Shown piece by piece: positions 7,819-15,307 of a stretch of DNA of 25,749 nucleotides (position 1 is its first letter; the number at the start of each line of letters is the position of its first letter). The translations under genes and the position numbers were made by a program. Source of the DNA: an uncultured Clostridia bacterium (GTDB taxonomy: Bacteria > Bacillota > Clostridia > TANB77 > UBA1234); NCBI GenBank assembly GCA_934132775.1, contig CAKPAA010000020.1:1-25749 (forward strand), written 5' to 3'. The notes under the pieces were generated by a model. The model saw nothing but the letters and a program-made list of their open reading frames with translations. It had not been told where the DNA came from and did not search any database.

Positions 7819-8634
7819 CTAAACATTTTTAAATCCTTTTATGTTTCTAAACTTTTGATATCTATCTTCGATAATCTCTTCTGAACTCATCTTGCTTAGT
7901 GTTAGTATTTCACTTTTTATCTCTTTTCTAATATTTTTTACGACTTTCATAAAGTCTTCTTCTTGCATTTCAATTGGCTCTTTTATTATCTTGTCTACTA
8001 TATTCATTTCGTATAAATCTTTTGCAGTAAGTTTCATCTTCTCGGCTGCTTCTTTATATCTGCTCGAATCTTTCCACAAAATCGAACTATATCCCTCTGG
8101 CGATAATATTGAATATATTGCATTTTCTAGCATAAACACTTTGTTTGCCACGCCTATTGCTAACGCTCCTCCCGAAGAGCCCTCACCTATTACTATCGAT
8201 ATTACTGGAACTTTTAATCTTGCCATTTCAAACATAGACTTGGCTATTGCTTCTCCTTGCCCTCGTTCTTCTGCACCTACGCCTGGATATGCACCTTTGG
8301 TGTCTATAAATGTGATAATTGGTCTTTTAAATTTATCTGCTTGTTTCATAAATCTTACAGCTTTTCTATAACTTTCAGGATTTGGCATTCCAAAATTTCT
8401 TTCTATATTTTCCTTTGTATTTCTTCCTTTTTGTTCTGCAATTACTGTAAAATATATATCTTCTATTTTTGCAAGACCACATACAATTGATTTATCATCT
8501 TTAAAATTTCTGTCTCCGTGTAATTCTATAAACTCATCGAATATTTTTTCTACATATTCCAATGATGTTTTTCTTTTGGGATTTCTGGCAATTTCGACTC
8601 TTTCCCACGCAGTTATTTTTTTGTTATTATCCAT
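7819..8634 (-). CDS. accA: Acetyl-CoA carboxylase carboxyltransferase subunit alpha
   Basis: The 271-aa protein has the crotonase-fold signatures of AccA: PKRKTSLEYVEKIFDEFIEL at the N-terminus, GQGEAIAKSMFEMA, and GEGSSGGALAIG, the oxyanion-hole region for the carboxybiotin/acetyl-CoA reaction, then ENAIYSILSPEGYSSILWKD. With AccD it moves the carboxyl group from biotin on AccB to acetyl-CoA, giving malonyl-CoA. Its ATG directly abuts the accD stop (TAAATG), so translation should be coupled to the C-terminal accD frame. It is shorter than the 319-aa E. coli protein, mainly at the N-terminus, as usual in Gram-positives. Confidence 0.95.
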   Translation of the reverse strand: MDNNKKITAWERVEIARNPKRKTSLEYVEKIFDEFIELHGDRNFKDDKSIVCGLAKIEDIYFTVIAEQKGRNTKENIERNFGMPNPESYRKAVRFMKQADKFKRPIITFIDTKGAYPGVGAEERGQGEAIAKSMFEMARLKVPVISIVIGEGSSGGALAIGVANKVFMLENAIYSILSPEGYSSILWKDSSRYKEAAEKMKLTAKDLYEMNIVDKIIKEPIEMQEEDFMKVVKNIRKEIKSEILTLSKMSSEEIIEDRYQKFRNIKGFKNV

Positions 8635-9171
8635 TTATTTCACCGCCTTATGATATTTAATTAGGGTGCTAATTGTTGTTTTCATATCTTTTCTTTCAAC
8701 TATCTTATCTATAAAACCGTGTTCAAGTAAAAATTCTGCCGTTTGAAAACCATCTGGCAAATTTTCTCCTATCGTTTGTTCAATAACTCTCTTTCCTGCA
8801 AAGCCTATCATACTGTGTGGTTCAGCTAGTATAATGTCTCCGAGACTTGCAAATGAAGCAGTAACACCACCATATGTTGGATCTGTTAAAACTGATATGT
8901 ATAAAATTCCTGCATCATCTAATTTTGTTAATGCTGATGTAGTCTTTGCCATTTGCATTAAAGAAATTATACCCTCTTGCATTCTTGCTCCACCTGATGT
9001 CGAAAATATTATAAGTGGATATCTAAGTTTTATTGCTTGTTCAATGCTATACGTTATTTTTTCTCCAACAACAGCTCCCATACTTCCCATTAAAAAGCCA
9101 CTATCCATAACACATATTACAGCATCTTCGCCATTTATTTTGCCGTGTTCCACAGGCAACTGCTTCTTCAA
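8635..9171 (-). CDS. accD: Acetyl-CoA carboxylase carboxyltransferase subunit beta, C-terminal part (frameshifted)
   Basis: This frame holds the catalytic carboxyltransferase domain of AccD: GKINGEDAVICVMD, MGSMGAVVGEKITYSIEQAI, FSTSGGARMQEGIISLMQMAKTT and PTYGGVTASFASLGDIILAEP are all family signatures. True homology begins at the glycine of GKING, around position 9145. The upstream codons to 9171 belong to the other frame's coding sequence, and the nominal TTG start has no ribosome site. Removing one base (g at 9145) fuses it to the zinc-ribbon half (9101-9484) into an uninterrupted 282-aa AccD with EAVACGTGKING at the joint. As written, only the N-terminal half would be translated. Confidence 0.88.
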   Translation of the reverse strand: MKKQLPVEHGKINGEDAVICVMDSGFLMGSMGAVVGEKITYSIEQAIKLRYPLIIFSTSGGARMQEGIISLMQMAKTTSALTKLDDAGILYISVLTDPTYGGVTASFASLGDIILAEPHSMIGFAGKRVIEQTIGENLPDGFQTAEFLLEHGFIDKIVERKDMKTTISTLIKYHKAVK

Positions 9172-9484
9172 GTCCAGTTTTTTCTTTTAATGTATTTAGC
9201 TTTTTTTCATATTCTTCTAAGCCGAGTGGATTTGAAGTTTCTATATTAAGCTCAAATCTTTTATACGTCCCATCATCTATTATAAGTTTTAATCTTCTAT
9301 CTATATGCATTCTAAAATAATGTCCACAATTAGGACAAATGCTTAAATTTTCTTTTACTGTTTCTTTGTATAATATCTCTTTGCAATTGTCACACTTTAT
9401 CCATTTTCCAATCGGTATATCTATACTACTTTTTTTATTGATAATATTTTTACTCTCTCTTTTCATTATTTTATCAACTATCAT
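9101..9484 (-). CDS. accD: Acetyl-CoA carboxylase carboxyltransferase subunit beta, N-terminal zinc-ribbon part (frameshifted)
   Basis: Residues 1-113 are a normal AccD N-terminus. The four-cysteine zinc ribbon is C31, C34, C50, C53 (CDNC and CPNC), followed by HYFRMHIDRRLKLIIDDGTY. After EAVACGT the frame leaves the family and adds 14 unrelated residues before stopping. The start ATG overlaps the accC stop (ATGA), typical of operon coupling. The break is at ACA-CGG-C. CGG is an arginine codon that should be rare in this AT-rich genome, but the context is not a known shift site. A base-call or assembly error, or a recent mutation, is more likely than programmed frameshifting. Confidence 0.87.
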   Translation of the reverse strand: MIVDKIMKRESKNIINKKSSIDIPIGKWIKCDNCKEILYKETVKENLSICPNCGHYFRMHIDRRLKLIIDDGTYKRFELNIETSNPLGLEEYEKKLNTLKEKTGLEEAVACGTRQNKWRRCCNMCYG

Positions 9485-10821
9485 TTCAAAATCTCCTTAC
9501 TTATAAATGAAGTATCGTAGTTTCCTCTAATAAAGTTTGGATTTTTAATAATATCAAAAAGAAAATTTCTATTTGTGTCAATGCCGTCTATAACAAGCTC
9601 TTCAAGAGCTCTTTTCATCTTACTTATTGCCTCGTTTCTATTCGTGCCATATGAAATTATCTTTGCAAGCATTGAGTCATAATTGCTTGGCACAGTGTAG
9701 CCGTTATATATTGCCGTGTCAATTCTTATTCCGTTGCCACCTGGAAAATTTACTTCGTTTATCCTTCCTGGTGATGGCATAAAATTTTTGTTAGGATTTT
9801 CTGCATTTATTCTACATTCTATTGCGTGCCCTTTAAATTCAATATCTTTTTGCTTAAATTTTAATTCTTCTCCTGCTGCAATTCTTATTTGCTCCTTAAC
9901 TAAATCAATGCCAGTTCTCATTTCAGTTATAGGATGTTCCACCTGAATTCGTGTGTTCATCTCCATAAAGTAAAAATTCTTATCACTATCCACCAAAAAT
10001 TCAACAGTTCCACAACTTGTATATCCAGCAAGCTTTGCTATCTTAACAGCTATATTTCCCATCTTATTTCTAAGCTTTTCATCTATAACAGGCGACGGCG
10101 TTTCTTCAATAACTTTTTGATGATTTCTTTGAATTGTGCAGTCTCTTTCGCCTAAATGAACAACATTTCCGTGTTCATCAGCTAATATTTGTATTTCTAT
10201 ATGTCTAGGCTCTTTTATATATTTTTCAATATATATGTCATCATCACTGAAAGCATTTTTCGATTCTTGCTTTACCAAATTATAATTCATTTCTAATTCT
10301 TCAAAAGAATTTACAACTCTTATACCTTTTCCGCCACCACCAGCAGATGCCTTTAACATTACTGGATAGCCTATTTTCTCGCAAATTAAAATTGCTTCTT
10401 TTAAATCTTTAACACTGCCATTAGAACCTGGAATTACTGGTATTCCCTCTTTTCTCATCATTTCTTTACTGTTTGATTTGTTGCCAAGCATATCTATAAC
10501 TTCTGATTTAGGACCTATAAATTTTATATTAGACTCCTCACATATTTTTGCAAACTGTGAATTTTCAGATAAAAAGCCAAAGCCTGGATGTACGCTATCT
10601 GCTTTTGTTATATTAGCTGCTTCTATTATATTTTTTACATTCAAATAACTTTGCTTTGAATTTGCTGGGCCTATGCAAATTGCCTCATCAGCAAGTTTTG
10701 TGTGCAACGCATCCCTATCTACTTCTGAATAAACAGCAACAGTTTTAATATTCATTTCCTTACATGCTCTAATTATTCTGACAGCTATTTCTCCACGGTT
10801 TGCAATCAATATTTTATTCAA
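9481..10821 (-). CDS. accC: Acetyl-CoA carboxylase, biotin carboxylase subunit
   Basis: The 446-aa ATP-grasp enzyme carboxylates biotin carried on AccB using ATP and bicarbonate. It starts KILIANRGEIAVRIIRACKE and has the glycine-rich loop KASAGGGGKG (157-166), ERDCTIQRNHQK (225-236), FMEMNTRIQVEHPITEM and HAIECRINAEN. In the ERDC region the usual second arginine (QRRHQK in E. coli) is asparagine. The start is TTG at 10821: an in-frame TGA lies two codons upstream, no ATG is near, and AAAGGTG sits 9 nt before it. The stop overlaps the accD start (ATGA). The fabZ stop lies 21 bp upstream. Confidence 0.95.
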   Translation of the reverse strand: MNKILIANRGEIAVRIIRACKEMNIKTVAVYSEVDRDALHTKLADEAICIGPANSKQSYLNVKNIIEAANITKADSVHPGFGFLSENSQFAKICEESNIKFIGPKSEVIDMLGNKSNSKEMMRKEGIPVIPGSNGSVKDLKEAILICEKIGYPVMLKASAGGGGKGIRVVNSFEELEMNYNLVKQESKNAFSDDDIYIEKYIKEPRHIEIQILADEHGNVVHLGERDCTIQRNHQKVIEETPSPVIDEKLRNKMGNIAVKIAKLAGYTSCGTVEFLVDSDKNFYFMEMNTRIQVEHPITEMRTGIDLVKEQIRIAAGEELKFKQKDIEFKGHAIECRINAENPNKNFMPSPGRINEVNFPGGNGIRIDTAIYNGYTVPSNYDSMLAKIISYGTNRNEAISKMKRALEELVIDGIDTNRNFLFDIIKNPNFIRGNYDTSFISKEILK

Positions 10822-10842
10822 TACAATTCACACCTTTCTAAG

Positions 10843-11265
10843 TTAAACTACTGCAAATGTAAATTCTCCTCTTGCTGCAACTTTTCCATCAACAGTCGCA
10901 ATTCCTTCTCCGACTCCAATTGGTCCTTTTCTTTTTATTATCTTAACTTCTAATTTTATTCTATCTCCCGGCACAACCATTTTTTTAAATTTCATTTTAT
11001 CAATTCCACCAAACAAAGCATTTTTCCCTTTGTTTTCATCCATTGACAATATTGCAACTGCACCCGTTTGTGCTAGTGACTCAGCAATTAAAACACCTGG
11101 CATTATTGGATTACCTGGAAAATGGCCTTTAAAATACCATTCACTTTCGTCAACATTTTTATATGCAACTGCTTCTTCACCAGGCACGTAACTTTCAACT
11201 TCATCTATCATCAAAAAGGGTTCTCTTTGTGGAATTATATTTTTAATCTCTTCTTTATTTAACAT
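10843..11265 (-). CDS. fabZ: 3-hydroxyacyl-ACP dehydratase
   Basis: A 140-aa hot-dog-fold enzyme that removes water from 3-hydroxyacyl-ACP. The catalytic pair is H48 in HFPGNPIMPG and E62 in LIAESLAQTGA; GGIDKMKFKKMVVPGD follows. I place the start at the ATG at 11265 (MLNKEEIKNIIPQREPF), which matches the usual FabZ N-terminus. A TTG at 11280 in the same frame would add five residues. Neither has a good ribosome site of its own. The strong AAGGAG at 11305-11310 serves a 7-codon mini-ORF ending at 11273, only 7 nt before the ATG, so fabZ may depend on re-initiation. Confidence 0.94.
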   Translation of the reverse strand: MLNKEEIKNIIPQREPFLMIDEVESYVPGEEAVAYKNVDESEWYFKGHFPGNPIMPGVLIAESLAQTGAVAILSMDENKGKNALFGGIDKMKFKKMVVPGDRIKLEVKIIKRKGPIGVGEGIATVDGKVAARGEFTFAVV

Positions 11266-11272
11266 TTTTTCT

Positions 11273-11296
11273 TTATGCAATGGCAGTATATACCAT
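11273..11296 (-). CDS. Seven-codon mini-ORF in the accB-fabZ spacer
   Basis: The minus strand has AAAGGAG, 8 nt, then ATG GTA TAT ACT GCC ATT GCA TAA (MVYTAIA). The ribosome site is as good as any in the operon and its spacing fits this ATG, not the fabZ start. The stop lies 7 nt before the fabZ ATG and overlaps the alternative TTG. It may be a translated leader that couples or tunes fabZ, or a chance ATG behind an old fabZ ribosome site. No peptide function is implied. Confidence 0.4.
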   Translation of the reverse strand: MVYTAIA

Positions 11297-11331
11297 TATA
11301 CAAGCTCCTTTCTTCTAATTTTTATGTTACA

Positions 11332-11354
11332 AATTTATACATACTTTATAAATT
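11332..11354. repeat. Inverted repeat in the accB-fabZ spacer
   Basis: AATTTATA at 11332-11339 and TATAAATT at 11347-11354 are perfect 8-bp arms around a 7-nt loop, 10 bp after the accB stop on the minus strand. It may be a weak AT-only hairpin protecting or pausing the transcript, or an operator. There is no U-tract. Confidence 0.35.
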
Positions 11355-11364
11355 AGCACCGTTA

Positions 11365-11805
11365 TTATTGAATAATAAATAACTCTGTTCCATATTCTAC
11401 TGGTGTTCCGTCTTTTACTAAAATTTCAACTATCTTTCCGTCAAAATCTGATTCAATTTCATTCATCAATTTCATAGCTTCAACTATGCAAAGCACATCA
11501 CCTTTTTTTATATTCTTTCCAACTTCAACATATGGCACAGACGTTGGGGATGGCTTAATATAAAAAGTTCCAACCATTGGAGATTTTACGATATTTCCAC
11601 TTTTCTTATCTTCATTTTTAGATATATTTTCTTCTTTTCTCTCAACTTTCTTTAATGTTTCAACATCTACATCATCTTTCTTAACAATAACTTTTTCTTC
11701 TTTCTTCAAACTAATTTTAGTTCCGTCAGGAAAAGCTATTTCTAAACTAGAAAGTTTTGACTCGCCCATATCGTCCATTATTTTCTTTATTTGTTCATAT
11801 TCCAT
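11365..11805 (-). CDS. accB: Biotin carboxyl carrier protein of acetyl-CoA carboxylase
   Basis: The 146-aa protein has a structured N-terminus (1-35), a lysine/glutamate-rich flexible linker (36-70) and the C-terminal biotinyl domain. Biotin is attached at K112 in the motif EAMKLMNEI; SPMVGTFYIKPSP and the ending GTPVEYGTELFIIQ are standard. It shuttles carboxybiotin between AccC and AccA/AccD. The ATG follows GAGGAGGCTTAATAT, with the ribosome site lying in the last codons of fabF, 3 bp from its stop. The biotin ligase needed for modification is encoded upstream in the same operon (14729-15307). Confidence 0.95.
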   Translation of the reverse strand: MEYEQIKKIMDDMGESKLSSLEIAFPDGTKISLKKEEKVIVKKDDVDVETLKKVERKEENISKNEDKKSGNIVKSPMVGTFYIKPSPTSVPYVEVGKNIKKGDVLCIVEAMKLMNEIESDFDGKIVEILVKDGTPVEYGTELFIIQ

Positions 11806-11808
11806 ATA

Positions 11809-13050
11809 TTAAGCCTCCTCCCATTTTTTCATTAAAATACTTCCATTGTGTCCTCCAAAACCTAATGAATTTGACATTACAATATTTAGTTTTGCCTTTC
11901 TTGGCTCGTTTGGAACGACATCCAAATCACACTCTTCATCTTTTTCTTTATAATTTATCGTAGGTGGAACTAATTGACTTTCTAATGCCTTTACGCAGAT
12001 TATAGCTTCCACACCGCCAGCAGCTCCTAATAAATGACCTGTGTTTCCCTTTGTTGAACTAACCATAACTTTTTTTGAATGTTCTCCAAAAGCTGTTTTT
12101 ATAGCTAACGTTTCAGTTAAATCATTTAAATGTGTAGAAGTTCCGTGTGCATTTATGTAATCAACATCACTAGGCTTTATGCCAGCACTAGTTAGTGCCC
12201 TAATCATTGCCTTTGCACCACACTCACCGTCAGGGCAAGGAGATGTAATATGATAAGCATCAGTAGTTGCACCAAAGCCAATAAGTTCTGCAAATATTTT
12301 TGCACCTCTTTTTTTAGCATGTTCAAGCTCTTCCAGAACTAAAATACCTGCTCCCTCGCCCATTACAAAACCATTTCTTTCTTTATCAAAAGGTATGCTT
12401 GCTCTATTTTTATCTGTGCTACTAGATAGTGCTTTCATATTTTCAAATCCCGCCATACCAACTGAACAAATTGCACTTTCTGTTCCGCCTGCTAAAATAA
12501 CATCTTCTTCGCCTAACTTAATAGTTTTGTATGCTTCGCCAATTGCGTGGGTGGCAGAAGCACAAGCAGTTAGGATACTAATCGACTCTCCCTTAAATCC
12601 AAATTCAATTGCGACATTACCAGCTGGCATATTCGCTATTCCCATAGGAATAAAAAGCGGTGAAACCCTTCTATTGCCTTTTGTCAAATTTATTTCACAC
12701 TGTTCTTGTATTGTTCCTAGTCCAGCTATTCCAGAACTTATAAAAATTCCAACTCTATCAAAATCTGTGTTTTCTTTCGTTATGTTTGCAGAATTAACAG
12801 CTTCCCTCGCAGCAATTAAAGCAAATTGAGAAGACCTATCTAATCTTTTTGCCTGCTTAGCATCAAAATAATCTTCTGCGTTGTAATTTTTTATTTCTGC
12901 ATCTAACTTTGTTCTAAAATTAGTAGCATCAAAAAGTGTAATCTCATCAATTCCACACACTTTATTTTCTATGCCTTTCCAAGTTTCGTCAACATTTTTT
13001 CCAATAGGAGTAATTGCTCCTAAGCCAGTAATAACAACTCTTCTATCCAA
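11809..13050 (-). CDS. fabF: 3-oxoacyl-ACP synthase II
   Basis: The 413-aa thiolase-fold condensing enzyme extends acyl-ACP with malonyl-ACP. The Cys-His-His triad is C163 (ILTACASATHAIGEAY), H302 (NAHGTSTHLND) and H339 (STKGNTGHLLGAAGG), which marks it as FabF/FabB type rather than FabH. I choose the TTG at 13050, giving MDRRVVITGLGAITP, the usual family start. AGAGGTG then lies 6 nt upstream, whereas the in-frame GTG at 13059 overlaps that same ribosome site. It follows the fabG stop by 13 bp. With no fabH in the window, this is the only condensing enzyme seen here. Confidence 0.95.
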   Translation of the reverse strand: MDRRVVITGLGAITPIGKNVDETWKGIENKVCGIDEITLFDATNFRTKLDAEIKNYNAEDYFDAKQAKRLDRSSQFALIAAREAVNSANITKENTDFDRVGIFISSGIAGLGTIQEQCEINLTKGNRRVSPLFIPMGIANMPAGNVAIEFGFKGESISILTACASATHAIGEAYKTIKLGEEDVILAGGTESAICSVGMAGFENMKALSSSTDKNRASIPFDKERNGFVMGEGAGILVLEELEHAKKRGAKIFAELIGFGATTDAYHITSPCPDGECGAKAMIRALTSAGIKPSDVDYINAHGTSTHLNDLTETLAIKTAFGEHSKKVMVSSTKGNTGHLLGAAGGVEAIICVKALESQLVPPTINYKEKDEECDLDVVPNEPRKAKLNIVMSNSLGFGGHNGSILMKKWEEA

Positions 13051-13063
13051 ATCAAACACCTCT

Positions 13064-13798
13064 TTACATTAACATTCCACCATCAATATTTATAACCTGT
13101 CCTGTTATATATGAACTATCTTCTGAGGCCAAAAACTTAACAACATTTGCAACATCTTGTGGTGTTCCCATTCTTTTCAATGGTATTGTTTTACTAATTT
13201 CTTCTTTCACTTCATCTTTTAAAACATCTGTCATTCTTGTGGCTATAAAACCAGGTGCAACAGCATTCACTAATATATTTCTGCTTCCAACTTCTTTTGC
13301 TAAACTTTTTGTAAAGCCAATAATTCCAGCCTTTGAAGCCGAATAATTTGTTTGACCTGCATTTCCACTTATTCCAACAACAGAAGATAAGTTAATTATT
13401 CTGCCATCTCTTTGTTTCATCATATATGGAACTACATTCTTAGTAACATTAAATGTTCCAACTAAATTCACATCTATAACACTTTCAAAATCCTCTCTCT
13501 TCATTCTCATAATTAACATATCCTTAGTTATTCCAGCATTGTTAACTAAAACATCTATCCTACCAAATTCATTTACAACTTCTTTCACCATATTTTCAGA
13601 ATCATCAAATTTAGAAACATCTCCACATACGGTAATGCACTTAACACCAGCTTTTTCTACTTCTTTTTTAGTATTTTCTACTTCATCGTTCAATGTTATA
13701 TAATTTACGGCAATATCATACCCCTCTTTTGCAAGTGTTACTGCAATCTGTCTGCCAATACCTCGTGTGCCACCAGTTATAAGAGCAACTTTACTCAT
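13064..13798 (-). CDS. fabG: 3-oxoacyl-ACP reductase
   Basis: A 244-aa classical short-chain dehydrogenase. The NADPH motif is TGGTRGIG (8-15); NNAGIT is at 86-91; the catalytic Ser-Tyr-Lys set is S139, Y152, K156 (SSVVGISGNAGQTNYSASKAG). The ending GQVINIDGGMLM is typical of FabG. It reduces 3-oxoacyl-ACP in each elongation round. The start overlaps the end of fabD by 8 bp and has AAGGAGGTAAATAAAA upstream, so the order fabD-fabG-fabF is tightly coupled. Confidence 0.95.
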   Translation of the reverse strand: MSKVALITGGTRGIGRQIAVTLAKEGYDIAVNYITLNDEVENTKKEVEKAGVKCITVCGDVSKFDDSENMVKEVVNEFGRIDVLVNNAGITKDMLIMRMKREDFESVIDVNLVGTFNVTKNVVPYMMKQRDGRIINLSSVVGISGNAGQTNYSASKAGIIGFTKSLAKEVGSRNILVNAVAPGFIATRMTDVLKDEVKEEISKTIPLKRMGTPQDVANVVKFLASEDSSYITGQVINIDGGMLM

Positions 13799-14732
13799 TT
13801 TTATTTACCTCCTTAACAACACTTTTCAATGTTTCAACGTTGTTTATATTCATAATCTTAATCTCGGTTTCAAACTTCATTCTCTTAACAAAACCACTCA
13901 AAGCCTTGCCAGCACCTATCTCTATAAAAGTATCTATCCCACTTCTATACATAGTTTTTAAACAATCAGAAAAATGTACAGGGCTCATAATATGCTTAGA
14001 TAAAACATCTACAACATCATCGTTTTTAGAATAAAAACTTCCATCAAGATTTTTTACAACTCCACTATTTTTTATGTTTATCTTACTATTCTCTAAAACT
14101 TTTCTAAAGATAACAGAGCAAAGTTCCATCTTACTGGTGTGAAAAGGTCCTTCTGTTTTTAGAACACTTACCTTTTTAGCTCCAAACTCTTTTGCAAGTG
14201 CACTTGCTTTATCAACACTTTCCTCGTACCCAGAAATCACAACTTGCCCAACCGTATTAAAATTAACTGGAACAACAAACCCCTCTGTTACACTCTCACA
14301 AACCTTTTTTACCGTATCGTCATCAAGTCCAAGAATTGCAGCCATCTTCCAATCGCCATCTGGAACAAAAGTATGCATTATTTTTCCTCTCTCCTTAACT
14401 ATTTTAATTCCAGTTTCAAAATCAAAAACGCCATCTTCAATTAAAGCTGTATATTCTCCAAGGCTCAAACCTGCCATAGCATCAGCTTTTATTTTATTTT
14501 TATGTAACAAACTTAAAACGGCCAAGCTCTCTGTAAGAACAGCAAGTTGTGTGTTTTGAGTTTCATTCAAAATATTTTCAGGTCCCTCAAAAGAAATTTT
14601 CTTTATATCAATACCAGTAATCTTTTCAACTTCATCATACACACGTCTTACTTCTTCATATTCATTATACAAATCTGCACCCATTCCAACCACTTGTGCA
14701 CCTTGACCAGGAAATAAAAAACCTATTTTCAT
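13791..14732 (-). CDS. fabD: Malonyl-CoA:ACP transacylase
   Basis: The 313-aa enzyme moves malonate from CoA to ACP. FLFPGQGAQVVGMG is at the N-terminus. The nucleophile is S90 in AGLSLGEYTAL, where the more common GHSLG has Leu in place of His. R115 (VKERGKIM) should bind the malonyl carboxylate and H198 in EGPFHTSKM completes the dyad; FIEIGAGKALSGFVKR is near the end. The ATG overlaps the stop of the biotin ligase gene (ATGA). Confidence 0.95.
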   Translation of the reverse strand: MKIGFLFPGQGAQVVGMGADLYNEYEEVRRVYDEVEKITGIDIKKISFEGPENILNETQNTQLAVLTESLAVLSLLHKNKIKADAMAGLSLGEYTALIEDGVFDFETGIKIVKERGKIMHTFVPDGDWKMAAILGLDDDTVKKVCESVTEGFVVPVNFNTVGQVVISGYEESVDKASALAKEFGAKKVSVLKTEGPFHTSKMELCSVIFRKVLENSKINIKNSGVVKNLDGSFYSKNDDVVDVLSKHIMSPVHFSDCLKTMYRSGIDTFIEIGAGKALSGFVKRMKFETEIKIMNINNVETLKSVVKEVNKNE

Positions 14733-15307
14733 ATTTCAACTCTCTCCTTAATAATTTGTTCAAAACTATTGCAAAAATTTGATACTACATATTCTCTATC
14801 AATAGCAATTCCAGTCTCTTTTTTTATAGAAGTTGCGATACCCTCAATATCCTTTGTAAAGCACATTTTAGAAGTGTTTATTCCAATACCAATAACTAGA
14901 TACTTTACCTTATTTAAACTAGTTCTGCTCTCCGTCAAAATTCCACCAATTTTTTTGCCATTTATCATCAGATCATTAGGAGACTTGATATCAATACGCA
15001 AATTATATTTATTTAATATAATATTAGTTAAACATTCCGCAACATCCATAGTTAGTCCACTAATCTTATTCAAATTACAATTCATTTCTAAATAAAACGA
15101 AAATGCAATGTTATCTTTCTCATCTGTATGCCAGACTCTACCATGAGTTCCAACAGCTGATGTTTGAATATCTGCCATTACCAAAGTTCCATTTCTAATA
15201 GTATTATTTTCAATTAGTCTCCAAACTTCTTTTTGAGTGGAATCAATAATTTCATAATATACAAAATTTCTGCCCAACACATTAGTTTTCAAACTTATTA
15301 ATTTCAT
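14729..15307 (-). CDS. birA: Biotin-protein ligase catalytic domain, BirA/BPL family
   Basis: A 192-aa protein equal to the catalytic core only, with no N-terminal DNA-binding domain and little or no C-terminal domain. It should attach biotin to AccB. Visible motifs are EIIDSTQKEV, the biotinyl-AMP loop AVGTHGRVW (E. coli GRGRRGRKW), IKSPNDLMINGKKIGGILTES (E. coli KWPND) and LVIGIGINTS. By eye, the E. coli Arg118 position is Thr and the next Arg is His, and KWPND has become KSPND, so it belongs to a divergent subgroup. The start overlaps the synthetase gene by 26 bp and the ribosome site is weak (AAGGCAGG), so the first residues are uncertain. Lacking a DNA-binding domain, it cannot act as a BirA repressor. 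Confidence 0.85.
   Translation of the reverse strand: MKLISLKTNVLGRNFVYYEIIDSTQKEVWRLIENNTIRNGTLVMADIQTSAVGTHGRVWHTDEKDNIAFSFYLEMNCNLNKISGLTMDVAECLTNIILNKYNLRIDIKSPNDLMINGKKIGGILTESRTSLNKVKYLVIGIGINTSKMCFTKDIEGIATSIKKETGIAIDREYVVSNFCNSFEQIIKERVEI

Noticed and set aside
7482..7832. 116-codon plus-strand ORF, and other plus-strand ORFs of 60-160 codons across the window
   Set aside because: All lie antisense to well-supported genes, lack ribosome sites and show no family signatures.
9140..9150. Programmed +1 frameshift in accD
   Set aside because: No slippery P-site codon, internal Shine-Dalgarno or stop codon at the shift point; error or mutation explains it more simply.
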